Source: Roseivirga misakiensis (GTDB taxonomy: Bacteria; Bacteroidota; Bacteroidia; Cytophagales; Cyclobacteriaceae). Taken from it: a DNA stretch of 64,000 nt. A model generated the notes under the pieces. The model was given only the letters and a program-made list of their open reading frames with translations. It was not told the origin of the DNA and did no database searches. The stretch spans positions 744,001 to 808,000 of the forward strand of contig NZ_MDGQ01000003.1 in NCBI RefSeq assembly GCF_001747105.1. The letters run 5' to 3'. Each line of letters begins with the position of its first letter. Position 1 is the first letter of the stretch. Shown here in pieces: positions 1-9,487 of this stretch. Made by a program: the position numbers and the translations under genes.

Positions 1-51
1 GGTATCCGCATAAAGCTGAAAAAAAGTATCAATGATTACTTTTTGACTCAT
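1..51 (-). CDS. Partial gene running off the left edge, possible glycosyltransferase
   Basis: An ATG at base 51 on the minus strand opens a frame that reaches the window edge without a stop. The 17 visible residues read MSQKVIIDTFFQLYADT. It lies 48 bases downstream of the O-antigen ligase-like gene on the same strand, so it would be the next gene of the polysaccharide operon. A start of the type K-V-x-I-D is common in GT4 glycosyltransferases of such loci, but that is a guess from very few residues. Confidence 0.4.
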   Translation of the reverse strand, partial: MSQKVIIDTFFQLYADT

Positions 52-99
52 TGAACGAAGTTGTTAACTGGTTTTTCAGAAGACCAACGCAATACCAAG

Positions 100-1524
100 T
101 CAGTTGGTAGCATACTTAAACTTTAAAGAAGAGTCATACTTTGCCGTTGAGTAGATCGCCACGGATGTCCCTGCAAACCACCAAATGAGATAAGAAATAT
201 TGCCATAGTTTTCAGTATTCGAAAACATCATTAAAAATAGCAGACCAAACTTAAATGAAGCCGTAATCAGGGGAATTAGTTTATCCTGACGGGTATCAGA
301 CATTCTATATGCTCTGAGACTAACTGAGATGGTGAGAAAAATCACAGACAAGTATACGATTAGACCTGGAATGCCTAACTGTACAGCAAAGATAATGTAC
401 TGATTTTCACCACCTACCTGAAGGTCTTCATCAACCCCCCCGACATTGCCACTAGTGGCCAAACCATAACCCAGAGGATTTTGCGTGGCAGTCTCGATAC
501 CTTCAATCCATTCAGCAATATGACCCAGGCTTGAACTGTCTGAAAAACTAATGGTATCAAACACATAGTAGCGAACATCCTCGGGCGCTAGAAAAACAAC
601 ATACAACCAAAAAACTAAAAGGCTAAGTAAGCCTGTATAAATCAGCTTCCTGTAACCAAAAGTAAAAGCCAGAAACACTCCAGCCAGAAAAATCCCCCCA
701 ATGGCTGCCCTGGAATAGGCGAAAATCAAGCACATCACGGCAAGCAACATCAAGAGCAGATACTTGAGTTTATTCAGCCTATACTTGACGGATGTAAATA
801 GCGCGAATGCCACAATCAAGGTAAGCAACATACTAGAGGCAAGTGCAAGAGGGCTATGAAAAAAGGCAGCGAACCGCTTGACTCCTCCTGCGGCCTCGAA
901 GGTCCATTGCAAACCATAATTGCCAGTTGGTTCAATGTCCATTATGTCCTGATTGTAGGCACTATACCCAATGATCGACTGAAAATGAGTATTTGTCAAC
1001 TTTTCAAAGCCTGTGACAATAAATGCGAGTACAAGGGTAGCCAGAATGGCATTAAAAATCTTTTTCTGAAAGTCATAAGAGAGCTTTATGTTTCTGCCCA
1101 AAAAATACATGATGCCCAGCAAAAGTAAGTTTTTGAAGTAAACGGCTTTGTTTACAAAACTAGAAGGGCCAATAGGCATCAGGGCGAAGACCAGGGCTAA
1201 GGCCAAAAAGACCATTATGGCATAATCGAGCGAATACATGCGCACACCATAATCAAGTGGCTTTCGCCTTCCGAAAACGAATACGGCCAATGCTCCAAGC
1301 GTCAGCACTTCCTTAGCATATTTAAAGAAGGCCACCAGCAAAGGAGTTCCCGAAAGTTGGTAGGCAAGACTTAAGATGGTAGTGTAGGCAGGAGCAAAAA
1401 GGCAAAAGAATAATAGTAGATACTCTGGTTTTCCCTGAACTACAATTTTGTTAAAACAATATAAGATTACACCCACACCATAAGTGAGAACCAGTATTTG
1501 TAGGACGAATAACGTGAGTACCAC
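100..1524 (-). CDS. O-antigen ligase / Wzy-type polymerase family membrane protein (first copy)
   Basis: Polytopic inner-membrane protein of 474 residues with roughly ten to twelve hydrophobic segments, the usual form of the Wzy_C/O-antigen ligase family, which joins lipid-linked repeat units in the periplasm. The large periplasmic loop near residues 335-375 carries family-typical features: GHIAEW, NPLGYGL and GGENQYI. The start is a GTG at 1524; an in-frame stop lies a few codons upstream and no ATG is available, so GTG is the only reasonable start. It is the Wzy partner of the Wzx, Wzz and SLBB exporter genes at 4.4-9.4 kb. A separate Wzy-like gene lies at 20.4 kb, so each of two export systems appears to have its own polymerase. 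Polymerase and ligase roles cannot be told apart from sequence. Confidence 0.8.
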   Translation of the reverse strand: MVLTLFVLQILVLTYGVGVILYCFNKIVVQGKPEYLLLFFCLFAPAYTTILSLAYQLSGTPLLVAFFKYAKEVLTLGALAVFVFGRRKPLDYGVRMYSLDYAIMVFLALALVFALMPIGPSSFVNKAVYFKNLLLLGIMYFLGRNIKLSYDFQKKIFNAILATLVLAFIVTGFEKLTNTHFQSIIGYSAYNQDIMDIEPTGNYGLQWTFEAAGGVKRFAAFFHSPLALASSMLLTLIVAFALFTSVKYRLNKLKYLLLMLLAVMCLIFAYSRAAIGGIFLAGVFLAFTFGYRKLIYTGLLSLLVFWLYVVFLAPEDVRYYVFDTISFSDSSSLGHIAEWIEGIETATQNPLGYGLATSGNVGGVDEDLQVGGENQYIIFAVQLGIPGLIVYLSVIFLTISVSLRAYRMSDTRQDKLIPLITASFKFGLLFLMMFSNTENYGNISYLIWWFAGTSVAIYSTAKYDSSLKFKYATN

Positions 1525-1651
1525 TGACCTTAGAAATTTCTATTATGTAAAATATCTCATCTTTTGATCAATTTACCTTACTATCAGCGTAGAAGGTTCA
1601 ACGATTAGTCGCATCTTTGAAGTCATTTGCGAAATGTAAATTTAGCAATAC

Positions 1652-2380
1652 ATGAACATTAATATACCACCTGCCTGTTTCCCTTATATTCTCTACCAGA
1701 GAACTGCTTACATCAGAGGTCTTTCAATAGACCGTATGGCAAAAAAGACGCTGGAGAAAGCTGGCCTGATCAAAGCCGGCTCTACCTTTAAAAAATTGGT
1801 TCATCTGAACGCAAGATTGAGCCCTACCAGAATCGCCAAGCGTTACACTGATGACATCTTGCGTGATTTTAATTCAATTAAACCGCATCTACCTGCAACT
1901 GCCTCCAATATTCTTGATATAGGTTGTGGTATTGCGGGCATAGACTTATTCCTTTCTCAGACCTACCAACATGAAGTGAACCTCCATCTAATAGACAAAA
2001 CAAGCATTCAAGAAGAAGTATTCTATGGATATGAGCCATCTGGTTCTTTCTACAACTCTATGGAATATTCGAGAGGGTTCCTGGAGCAGAATGGGGTACC
2101 AAAATCCAATATCCACCTGCAGGAAGCTACTGATGACAATGAGATATTATTCCCAGTATCATTTGACTTGGTCGTATCTCTAATTTCATGGGGCTATCAT
2201 TATCCGGTCAGCACCTATCTTGATACTGTTTTCGACAAGCTGGCACCGGGGGGTAAACTCATCATCGATGTCAGAAAAGGATCGGAAGGCTTGGAATTGA
2301 TCAAAGAGAAATTCGGAAATCAGGAAGTTGTGTACTCTGAAGGGCAATGTGAGAGGGTAGTCGCGATTAAGAGCCGTTAG
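1652..2380 (+). CDS. Class I SAM-dependent methyltransferase
   Basis: A 242-residue protein with a central Rossmann-type methyltransferase core. The SAM-binding glycine loop ILDIGCGIAGID lies near residue 90, and a later LAPGGKLIIDVRKG strand-turn near residue 205 fits the C-terminal half of the fold. The N-terminal 80 residues are helical and basic. It is the only plus-strand gene in the polysaccharide locus: it starts divergently from the Wzy-like gene and its stop overlaps the end of the GT2 gene by four bases. It may methylate a sugar of the polymer or its lipid carrier; the substrate cannot be read from the sequence. Confidence 0.75.
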   Translation: MNINIPPACFPYILYQRTAYIRGLSIDRMAKKTLEKAGLIKAGSTFKKLVHLNARLSPTRIAKRYTDDILRDFNSIKPHLPATASNILDIGCGIAGIDLFLSQTYQHEVNLHLIDKTSIQEEVFYGYEPSGSFYNSMEYSRGFLEQNGVPKSNIHLQEATDDNEILFPVSFDLVVSLISWGYHYPVSTYLDTVFDKLAPGGKLIIDVRKGSEGLELIKEKFGNQEVVYSEGQCERVVAIKSR

Positions 2381-3279
2381 TTTTTTATGCCTTCTCTCAG
2401 CCCTCTAAGGGTAGCCTGAAATTTCTTAGGTTTTCGGCTCACAAAGAAATAAACCAACCTAACAAAAACTTTATATGCTTGAAAAAGCCAGGCGGTCACC
2501 AAATAAATTCCTTTTTGGTGCTTTCTTATCATATAGATATGATTCCTTACAGTGACATAATGTGTAAAGGGCGATAGGGTTCCCTCTCCATAGTTCTTCC
2601 TGTTGTTATTGGACATTCCTACCTCATGATAGATCTGCGCACTGGGTTCATAGCCAAGGCTATAACCTGCTTTTGTAATCCTGAATGACCAATCCGTATC
2701 TTCATAGTAAATAAAAAACCGGTCGTCAAGACTACCAATCTGTTTGATAATACTGCTTTTTACTAAAAAGCAACAGCCGGTCACCCAAGGGGTGGCACCC
2801 GCCTCATCATACTGGCCCATATCTTTTTCCCCTTGTCCTCGGGTTCGTGTAATAGCCCAAACCTTATTAAAAATACCTCCGGCATTCCAAATTACGTCCC
2901 GTTCCTGATTATAGAGAATCTTCGGTTGTACTGCACCTAGTGAACTATCTTTTCCGAAAGCGGTAATTAATCTTGAAAGAAATGGAGGGGTGACGATCGT
3001 GTCATTGTTGAGTAGCATGGTGAAATCGAAATTCTCTTCCAAGGCATAGGTAATACCCCGATTATTACCACCAGTAAAGCCCAGATTCTCCTGATTACGG
3101 AGAAATACCACTTCTTCAAATTCAGATTCCAGAATTTTGTCTGAATCATCTGTCGACCCGTTATCTACTACAATTACTTTATAAGCAGGATAATCTAGTC
3201 CTCTTAGTGAAGCCAAACATGGTCTTGTAACATCGACACTGTTCCAATTGACGATGATAATGGCTACAGATGGGTCCAT
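2377..3279 (-). CDS. Family 2 glycosyltransferase (rhamnosyltransferase-like)
   Basis: A 300-residue GT-A fold enzyme that would transfer a sugar from a nucleotide donor to the lipid-linked repeat unit at the cytoplasmic face. The N-terminus has the family pattern (VAIIIVNWNS) followed by VVDNGSTDDS. The DxD-like metal site is in LLNNDT near residue 91, and FFIYYEDTDWSFR near residue 190 matches the conserved ED acceptor motif of the rhamnosyltransferase-like GT2 branch. A C-terminal hydrophobic stretch (about 258-280) may anchor it to the membrane. It sits 17 bases after the epimerase gene in the same operon. Donor and acceptor are unknown. Confidence 0.85.
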   Translation of the reverse strand: MDPSVAIIIVNWNSVDVTRPCLASLRGLDYPAYKVIVVDNGSTDDSDKILESEFEEVVFLRNQENLGFTGGNNRGITYALEENFDFTMLLNNDTIVTPPFLSRLITAFGKDSSLGAVQPKILYNQERDVIWNAGGIFNKVWAITRTRGQGEKDMGQYDEAGATPWVTGCCFLVKSSIIKQIGSLDDRFFIYYEDTDWSFRITKAGYSLGYEPSAQIYHEVGMSNNNRKNYGEGTLSPFTHYVTVRNHIYMIRKHQKGIYLVTAWLFQAYKVFVRLVYFFVSRKPKKFQATLRGLREGIKN

Positions 3280-3296
3280 GGTAGTGAATTCCAGAT

Positions 3297-4319
3297 TTAG
3301 GCGGGATTAGGCTTCTTTAAATTGCCTGTTTTCCAGAAGTCATAAATACCTTGATCCAGCTCGTATTGATCCCACACAAATTTTTCTCTATATGACTGGC
3401 GCTTTGCCCATTCCCACATAATACTAAGTCCTGTTCTAAGGTCGGTTTTATCCTCGAAAGCCAGAATGTCCACTGATTTTTGCCATGTAGGGTGTGCGTT
3501 CTTCACCTCATGTCTTTGTTCTCTAAATGCCACTTCTCCCTCACCTATGACCTCGCGAAGAATTTCGTTGGCCTGCAATATTGAATGTTCAACACCTGAC
3601 CCTAAGTTAATGATCTCCTTGGATGCTCTGGGTTCCACTGCGGCTGCCCACAGAGGTTTTAGACAATCATCTATAAAGCTAAAAGCACGTTTCTGTGACC
3701 CATCACCAAATACACTCATCGGCTGACCACATATATACTGAAACATCCAGATTCCCAGCACATTACGATACGAATCCCAGATATTCTGTTTAATACCATA
3801 TACGTTGTGTGGGCGAATGATACACCAGTCAAGCCCATGCTGTTCACCCGCCACCTGAATATCCATTTCACAGGCATATTTTGCTATACCGTAAGGATCA
3901 ATGGGGCTGGGGCGATCAGATTCATCAAAAGGCGGAGTCCCTTTTCCATACACTGCCATAGAACTCGTGAATACAAGTCTCTTCACATCATGGCGAATAC
4001 ACTCATTAATAATGTTGGCCGTGGCGATGAGGTTGTTTTGATAGTTAAAGGTTCTGATGAACGGTGATAGTCCTTCTGCAGCATATGCGGCAAAATGAAA
4101 CACATATTCCGGTTTGTGCTGTTCGAAAATTGAATTCAGGGTCTTGTCTTTACAATCCAATTCATAAAAGACCACCTGATCAGGAACATTTTCTCTATAC
4201 CCTCCACTTAAATCATCGATTCCAACGATCTCATACTCCAGATGGTGCTCAATGAGCCAGTCTGCAAGTCTACTCCCAAGAAGGCCGGCTACACCCGTAA
4301 TAATGATATTCTTTTTCAT
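3297..4319 (-). CDS. NAD-dependent sugar-nucleotide epimerase/dehydratase (extended SDR)
   Basis: A 340-residue extended short-chain dehydrogenase. The NAD-binding motif GVAGLLG is at residues 9-15, SSMAVYG provides the catalytic Ser region, and YGIAK near residue 142 provides Tyr and Lys. RAFSFIDD near residue 220 is typical of GalE-like enzymes. The likely role is C4-epimerisation or a related change of an NDP-hexose for the second polysaccharide set. It precedes a GT2 gene by 17 bases and follows the Wzx-like gene by 60 bases. The ATG at 4319 fits the fold, because the glycine motif begins only eight residues later. The exact substrate is not identifiable. Confidence 0.8.
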   Translation of the reverse strand: MKKNIIITGVAGLLGSRLADWLIEHHLEYEIVGIDDLSGGYRENVPDQVVFYELDCKDKTLNSIFEQHKPEYVFHFAAYAAEGLSPFIRTFNYQNNLIATANIINECIRHDVKRLVFTSSMAVYGKGTPPFDESDRPSPIDPYGIAKYACEMDIQVAGEQHGLDWCIIRPHNVYGIKQNIWDSYRNVLGIWMFQYICGQPMSVFGDGSQKRAFSFIDDCLKPLWAAAVEPRASKEIINLGSGVEHSILQANEILREVIGEGEVAFREQRHEVKNAHPTWQKSVDILAFEDKTDLRTGLSIMWEWAKRQSYREKFVWDQYELDQGIYDFWKTGNLKKPNPA

Positions 4320-4379
4320 TTCCTCAGATTGATCACAAATATCTCATCCTATTTAGATTCCACAAGGAGGAGAAACACT

Positions 4380-5726
4380 TTATTCTGTATTTCGACCACT
4401 TCCATATGCTTTATCTCCAAAAACACTCCTTGCAATTTTAAAAAGTGAATTATAAAATGATTTGGTCTCTGTATTCAGCATTCGGAAAGTCATGATTCCC
4501 TGAGTCGTGAATATGAATAATTCCGAAAAAAGCAAGGCGTAGGCCATACCTTCAACTCCTCTCAAGTAAGCCCCAAAAAAGCCCACTACCATCATAACAG
4601 TACTGCATATCCAGGTACTGTCAAAAAGCAATTTCTTCGAACCGGCACTCAACATGATCGTCATGTTTCCAACGTTCAAAGCAGCCAAAAAAGGGATGAA
4701 TGCCAACTTTTCTAAAACTTTTCCCGCATTGGTATTGGTACCGGCAGAAAGAAAGTAAACTACCTGATCTGACAAAAAATATAAGGATAAACTCGTCAAG
4801 AGGGTAAAAAGCAAAGTCAATAGATAAGCCCCACCAACCATTCTATTAAAAGAAATACGGTCATCCTGATAAAATACACTGGCTTTCGCAAGAATAGATT
4901 GAGTCACTAAAACCGGAATCATCCGGAGAACAATCGGCACTTTTTGGGCAAGACTATAGACACCAAGGGCAGCATCTGAAACAAGGTTGCTTAAGATGAT
5001 TATCGCACTGTGTACTGAAAAATGACCGGCAACAGAAGATAGAAAGAGATATGTATTGGAAGAAATTGTTGAAAAAACTGTATGAATTGATTGCAATCTG
5101 AAGGTCAGTCGAAAGTCTTTAACAATCTTCCAAACCAACAATAAGTTGACAACCATGGCCGTCAACCCAAAGAGAAAATTGACTTTAGAAGAATCTTCTA
5201 AACCTTTTACAAATAGGAATACCAAAAGAAGATATATCAAGCGACTGGCCAAATTGCCAATGGAGAGCATACGCATTCGTTCCGCTCCCATCAGAAACCA
5301 AAGGGGGTTAATGACTTCTGCAAGAATAATCGTAATCGAGAAAAGTAATATTAATCTGTAATTGGGAAAAAAGCCAAGCCCTAAAGAAAGGAAGAATAAA
5401 AGGGATACAGTGATAAGGGCAATGAGACTCTTGCTAAAAATTATTTGTGCAAAAATATTGGACAGTGGCTGCCCCTTTGATAACAGAATGGCGATTTCTC
5501 GAGGGCCGCTGAGATGGAAGCCAAAACCGATCAGTACATTCAATAACATCATGATAGACAAGGCCAAATTGATCATTCCATATTGCTGCTCACCTACAGC
5601 ACTGAAAATTATTGGAGTGGCCAATAGACCAATACCAATGTTAATGGCCTGTATAAAGGAAAGAGAAGTAAAGTTTCGAAAAGGACTCTTCTTAATCCAT
5701 AAAAAAGGAGAGGAATTACTCGGCAT
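4380..5726 (-). CDS. Wzx-type oligosaccharide flippase (first copy)
   Basis: A 448-residue polytopic membrane protein of the polysaccharide transporter branch of the MOP superfamily. About twelve to fourteen hydrophobic segments follow a short cytoplasmic N-terminus. The family-typical first repeat can be read: an N-terminal helix with GLLATPIIFSAVGEQQYG, then a segment containing GPREIAILLSKG. It would flip undecaprenyl-linked repeat units across the inner membrane for the polymerase at 100-1524. It lies six bases after the Wzz-like gene, which supports cotranscription. A second, only distantly similar flippase is at 27.7 kb. Confidence 0.85.
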   Translation of the reverse strand: MPSNSSPFLWIKKSPFRNFTSLSFIQAINIGIGLLATPIIFSAVGEQQYGMINLALSIMMLLNVLIGFGFHLSGPREIAILLSKGQPLSNIFAQIIFSKSLIALITVSLLFFLSLGLGFFPNYRLILLFSITIILAEVINPLWFLMGAERMRMLSIGNLASRLIYLLLVFLFVKGLEDSSKVNFLFGLTAMVVNLLLVWKIVKDFRLTFRLQSIHTVFSTISSNTYLFLSSVAGHFSVHSAIIILSNLVSDAALGVYSLAQKVPIVLRMIPVLVTQSILAKASVFYQDDRISFNRMVGGAYLLTLLFTLLTSLSLYFLSDQVVYFLSAGTNTNAGKVLEKLAFIPFLAALNVGNMTIMLSAGSKKLLFDSTWICSTVMMVVGFFGAYLRGVEGMAYALLFSELFIFTTQGIMTFRMLNTETKSFYNSLFKIARSVFGDKAYGSGRNTE

Positions 5727-5732
5727 AAAATC

Positions 5733-6806
5733 TCATTCCTTGAGAGCCGTCATTATTATCTGCTTAATAGACAAATAAAGAATCATCAAAAGACCACCAA
5801 AAAACAATCCTCCTAACAAGGTTCTGAACGTTGTCCATTTGTTGTTATCCAGAGGCAGGATTGGCGAGTCAATAATTTGGACTAGAGGCTGATTGTTTCT
5901 GTGTGTAATCTTGGCAATTTCTAAGTTTTTTATAATTTCTGTGTATGAGGCTGTGGTAATTTGAATATCCACTTGTGTCTTCTGAAGTGGCACCTGTTCA
6001 CTTAATCTCAGTGGATTTAAGTTGGGGTTCTCTTCGGAAAGTCTTGCAAAATCAAGTATCAGCTTGTCGAGAAGTAGTTTAAGACTGTCTGCCTGTGATT
6101 GAAGAATGCGCAGATTTTCACCCGAATTTGAGGTAGTTGTCTTTGCATAAAACTCGTTGACATTATGTACTAGAGCCTCATTAAATGCTTTTGCAAAGAG
6201 CTCATCATGATCGACCACATTCACCACCAAAATGCTCATTTTTCGATCGGGCTTATCCACAGACAAACCACCCTCATTCAGCTCCTTGATTACCTCCTTA
6301 ATCAAACTATCATGAGCAATTGTAAATTGCTCTCTTGGCAAATGGAAATCGATACTTGTCAATTCCTCTACTTTATTCCAACGCTTTCTAAGTCCCTTAT
6401 TTTCGGCATACCGATCTATCAGTAGTGTCGATTTCCCATTAAACTCTGCCTCGGTCAGCAAAGTCTCTGACAACATTCGATAGGAAGTATACAACTTTAT
6501 AATATTGTCTATTTGAAAGGCAGCCCCTGAACCTGTACTATTCAAATTAATACCGGCCAAATTTGCCAATGACGAAAACTGTCCTAGTCCGTCAGAAGCA
6601 CCTGTTTCCAAAACAAAGCTCGTTGAAGCCGAATATTTAAGCTTTTTGAGCTGATTATATCCAAATAATAATGCCGCCAAAAACACCGCGGCCATGACAA
6701 TCCACCATTTCTTCCTCAATATCATTGATAGCCACATTGAGATATTCTCAATGGCCTGCTGGGGAGAAACTTTGTTCTCATCTATATATTGATCTTTCTT
6801 TTCCAT
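5733..6806 (-). CDS. Wzz-family chain-length determinant / polysaccharide co-polymerase (first copy)
   Basis: A 357-residue protein with Wzz topology: a short cytoplasmic N-terminus, a transmembrane helix at about 34-50, a long periplasmic region with predicted coiled-coil segments (about 220-300), and a second transmembrane helix at about 330-350. It has no C-terminal ATPase, so it is not a BY-kinase fusion of the Wzc kind. It controls polymer length and links the inner-membrane polymerase to the outer-membrane exporter. Its ATG overlaps the exporter stop by one base, so the two are likely translationally coupled. The second Wzz, at 33.1 kb, differs clearly in its periplasmic part. Confidence 0.85.
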   Translation of the reverse strand: MEKKDQYIDENKVSPQQAIENISMWLSMILRKKWWIVMAAVFLAALLFGYNQLKKLKYSASTSFVLETGASDGLGQFSSLANLAGINLNSTGSGAAFQIDNIIKLYTSYRMLSETLLTEAEFNGKSTLLIDRYAENKGLRKRWNKVEELTSIDFHLPREQFTIAHDSLIKEVIKELNEGGLSVDKPDRKMSILVVNVVDHDELFAKAFNEALVHNVNEFYAKTTTSNSGENLRILQSQADSLKLLLDKLILDFARLSEENPNLNPLRLSEQVPLQKTQVDIQITTASYTEIIKNLEIAKITHRNNQPLVQIIDSPILPLDNNKWTTFRTLLGGLFFGGLLMILYLSIKQIIMTALKE

Positions 6807-9382
6807 TAATTTCCTGAGGAGGAGAAATCTATTTGACTGACTAATAAAGCCAGTGTGGCCAAACCGCTAGTAATACCAATGATCTCTCCAGGAGTCACTG
6901 GAATCTTCGGAGGCTTTGCTGGAACTATAATTTCTGATCCGGCTGTCACTTTTGGATAATTTCTGAAGAACAAGAATCCCTTGGTTCGAGCAACACTTCC
7001 ATTAGGATAAATCACATAGGTCCCTCGTCTTTTAGCCCTGTTGTCAAACCCTCCTGCCTTATCAATGAAGTGTCTCAAGGATCTTTCCTTTTCGAAAAGA
7101 ACTGTTGTCGGATAAAGTACTCTACCTCTGAGCCTGACCGTTTCTGCTTCTTTTGGAATTACCAATACATCACCCTCCTGAAGAATCAGGTCATGCTTTG
7201 ACCCTGGGTTAGCCAAAATTTTCTCGAGATCAATCCCTATTGCCTCAGATTCTTTCAGCTCTACTTCGCCATAGAGAGTATTCCTTTTTACTATTTCCTT
7301 TAACCTTTCGCGTTTAGCAAATGAAGAAAGGTTTTGATTCTCTTCGGCAGAGTTACTCAATTTTTCGAGTTCTCCGTTAATACGCTCAAGTTGTGCCAAC
7401 TGAGATTCCGTCAGCGATTCTGGGTTTTCGTCAAACCTCTCTAGAAGCATTTGCAGGTCATTAATCTGAAGTTCAATGTCCGAGGACTCAGAATAAAACT
7501 CTGTTTTTCGCAACAAGCTGGCGCCCTCCACAAATGCAAACTGATTAACCCCTCCAGACCTCTCCAAGAGACTCGATATTCTCTCATTTTGGTCTTTGAT
7601 TGCATAATCCCCTGGGAACTCCACCTGTCCTTCAACAACCACAAATCGTTGGGTGAAGAAGTTTGGGTTTTTTCTGACCAATACATGATCATAAGGCATT
7701 AAAACAAATGAGGAGTCAGATAACTTCAGGTCATTTTGAATGTCTCGGACAAGCACTTCAGAAATAGCTCCACTTTCTGAATCTCCCAATCTTCGCGTTA
7801 TCTCTATGCGAGAAGAAGAGGCCGAAGATTTTAATCCACCAGCCAGGGCAATCAAATCTTCTATGGTCATATTATCCGAAAACCCAAAAATTCCTCCGTT
7901 GTTCACCTCTCCGGATACTTCGACATATTGCTCTTCACCCAGATCGTGTATGGAGAATATCTGAAGCACATCCTCTCTTTCCAAGGTAATATCACTGGTC
8001 TTACCTTCAATCAATTGACCTAGATCAAAAGAAATGTTCTCCGTACTCAGGTCTGGTTTAGTTCTTACAATCAAGGCGCGCTGAAAGACGGCATCCCCTT
8101 TCAAACCAGCAGCCTTATCAATAAGTTGAGTAACTGTCAAACCATCTTCAATGGCATAGTCACCAGGTCTGAAAACTGCGCCTTTTACTTGAACCCTATT
8201 CCTAAACCTGTCTAAAACCCTCGGTATATTGTAAATGTCACCTGGTTTGGGCTCAAATAAAGGAAACTGCTGTGCGAAAATGTCTGAAACAAACTTCTCT
8301 CCTTCTAGATTGCGTGTCAGCGATATTTGCTTCGTCAAAGCGAATTCAGAGAACCCTCCCCCAAATCTTATTAGGTCTTCTAGATTTTCCCCCTCCTTCA
8401 ATTCAAATCTCCCTGCTCGTTTGACTTCACCTGCCAAACTCACCCTATTTGTATAAACACCTACGATCACTACATCACCATCTTTCAGCCAACCCTCATC
8501 AGAGAGCATGCCATCGACAAGGTATGGGTATAGATCTATAGTGGATGTTAGTTTTCCTCCTCTGACAATCTTTATCTCTCTTAGTGTTCCATTCTCTCTT
8601 ACACCACCCGATAGGTATAAGGCATTCAATACTGTAGAGAAAGCACTCAAATTATAGGTGCCGGGTACCTCAACTTCACCTGCTATGCTTACCGATATTG
8701 ATCGGGCTGAGCCAAGACTTACACCCAAACTACTTTTTGGGTTTGAGCCCACCAACTCCTTATAGAATCCTGATAGTTTTTGTTTGAGCACCCTTTTTGC
8801 CTCTTCAATCCTTAAACCGGAGACATGAATAGGGCCAATATTCTCTAAAAGCACTATCCCATCAGGGCTAATTTCGGCTTGATAGTACTGCTCTGAAGAA
8901 CCATAAATATCAATAAAAAGCTCGTCTCCGGGACCTAGAATATAATTGGCAGGCGTTGGTAAATTCTGAGAGGAACCAAAGCTTAAAAAAGGGCTTTTGT
9001 TTCCAAAAAAGTCAAGTCCAAAAACATCGGAAATAACCCTGCTCTTTGAGTTGAGCGAGTCAAAATAAGCTCCTCTTAGGCGAGAGTCAGAAATAATATC
9101 AGATGATGCCTCTGAAATTCTTGAGGTCTTGACATTGTCAATTCTCTGCCTAAACTGATCTATCTCTGAACTTGACCATCCTTGCTGTCGCGCCAATTCC
9201 AAAAGATCAGACTCCGAATAGCCTAAGGCAGTCGCTTGTCTCATTAATGACTGAATTCGCTGATCAGAGAGTTTCTCCAATTTGACCCCAGTAAAATCAA
9301 GTAATGTTTGACTTTGGAGATTGTCACTGAAACCTACCAGAAAGAGCTGCAGAAAAACAAATACCAGAAAACGACTCACCAT
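6806..9382 (-). CDS. Large SLBB-domain polysaccharide export protein (Wza-like, first copy)
   Basis: An 858-residue exporter, more than twice the length of E. coli Wza. In order it shows: a Sec signal peptide (about 1-24) without a lipobox Cys; a short helical module (about 35-78) containing SDQRIQSLMRQA and LARQQGWSSSEID; a Poly_export domain starting near residue 139 (LPTPANYILGPGDELF); a series of SLBB-type beta domains, each with V-x-G-E/A-V and PGDY/PGTY-like turns; a charged coiled-coil insert near 630-690; and a hydrophobic C-terminal helix (about 833-852). It is expected to form the outer-membrane exit pore, with the C-terminal helix possibly crossing the membrane as in Wza. It is clearly paralogous to the protein encoded at 35.9-38.5 kb. 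Confidence 0.88.
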   Translation of the reverse strand: MVSRFLVFVFLQLFLVGFSDNLQSQTLLDFTGVKLEKLSDQRIQSLMRQATALGYSESDLLELARQQGWSSSEIDQFRQRIDNVKTSRISEASSDIISDSRLRGAYFDSLNSKSRVISDVFGLDFFGNKSPFLSFGSSQNLPTPANYILGPGDELFIDIYGSSEQYYQAEISPDGIVLLENIGPIHVSGLRIEEAKRVLKQKLSGFYKELVGSNPKSSLGVSLGSARSISVSIAGEVEVPGTYNLSAFSTVLNALYLSGGVRENGTLREIKIVRGGKLTSTIDLYPYLVDGMLSDEGWLKDGDVVIVGVYTNRVSLAGEVKRAGRFELKEGENLEDLIRFGGGFSEFALTKQISLTRNLEGEKFVSDIFAQQFPLFEPKPGDIYNIPRVLDRFRNRVQVKGAVFRPGDYAIEDGLTVTQLIDKAAGLKGDAVFQRALIVRTKPDLSTENISFDLGQLIEGKTSDITLEREDVLQIFSIHDLGEEQYVEVSGEVNNGGIFGFSDNMTIEDLIALAGGLKSSASSSRIEITRRLGDSESGAISEVLVRDIQNDLKLSDSSFVLMPYDHVLVRKNPNFFTQRFVVVEGQVEFPGDYAIKDQNERISSLLERSGGVNQFAFVEGASLLRKTEFYSESSDIELQINDLQMLLERFDENPESLTESQLAQLERINGELEKLSNSAEENQNLSSFAKRERLKEIVKRNTLYGEVELKESEAIGIDLEKILANPGSKHDLILQEGDVLVIPKEAETVRLRGRVLYPTTVLFEKERSLRHFIDKAGGFDNRAKRRGTYVIYPNGSVARTKGFLFFRNYPKVTAGSEIIVPAKPPKIPVTPGEIIGITSGLATLALLVSQIDFSSSGN

Positions 9383-9487
9383 TTATAATGTAAATTTTTG
9401 AATAAGACGCAAGATAAAAGAAAAGACCAACAAAATGGGTAGCCGCCTTTTCACGAAATTGATGAGACTTTAAAGCGCTAGATCAGT

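Noticed and set aside
856-1128. Plus-strand open frame of 90 codons within the Wzy-like gene
   Set aside because: It lies wholly inside the minus-strand membrane protein gene and has no recognisable domain or ribosome-binding site.
1637-1644. TAAATTTA with a TTTG 17 bases upstream, before the methyltransferase gene
   Set aside because: The last base of the -7 box is wrong and it would leave only about seven bases before the ATG; too weak to list.
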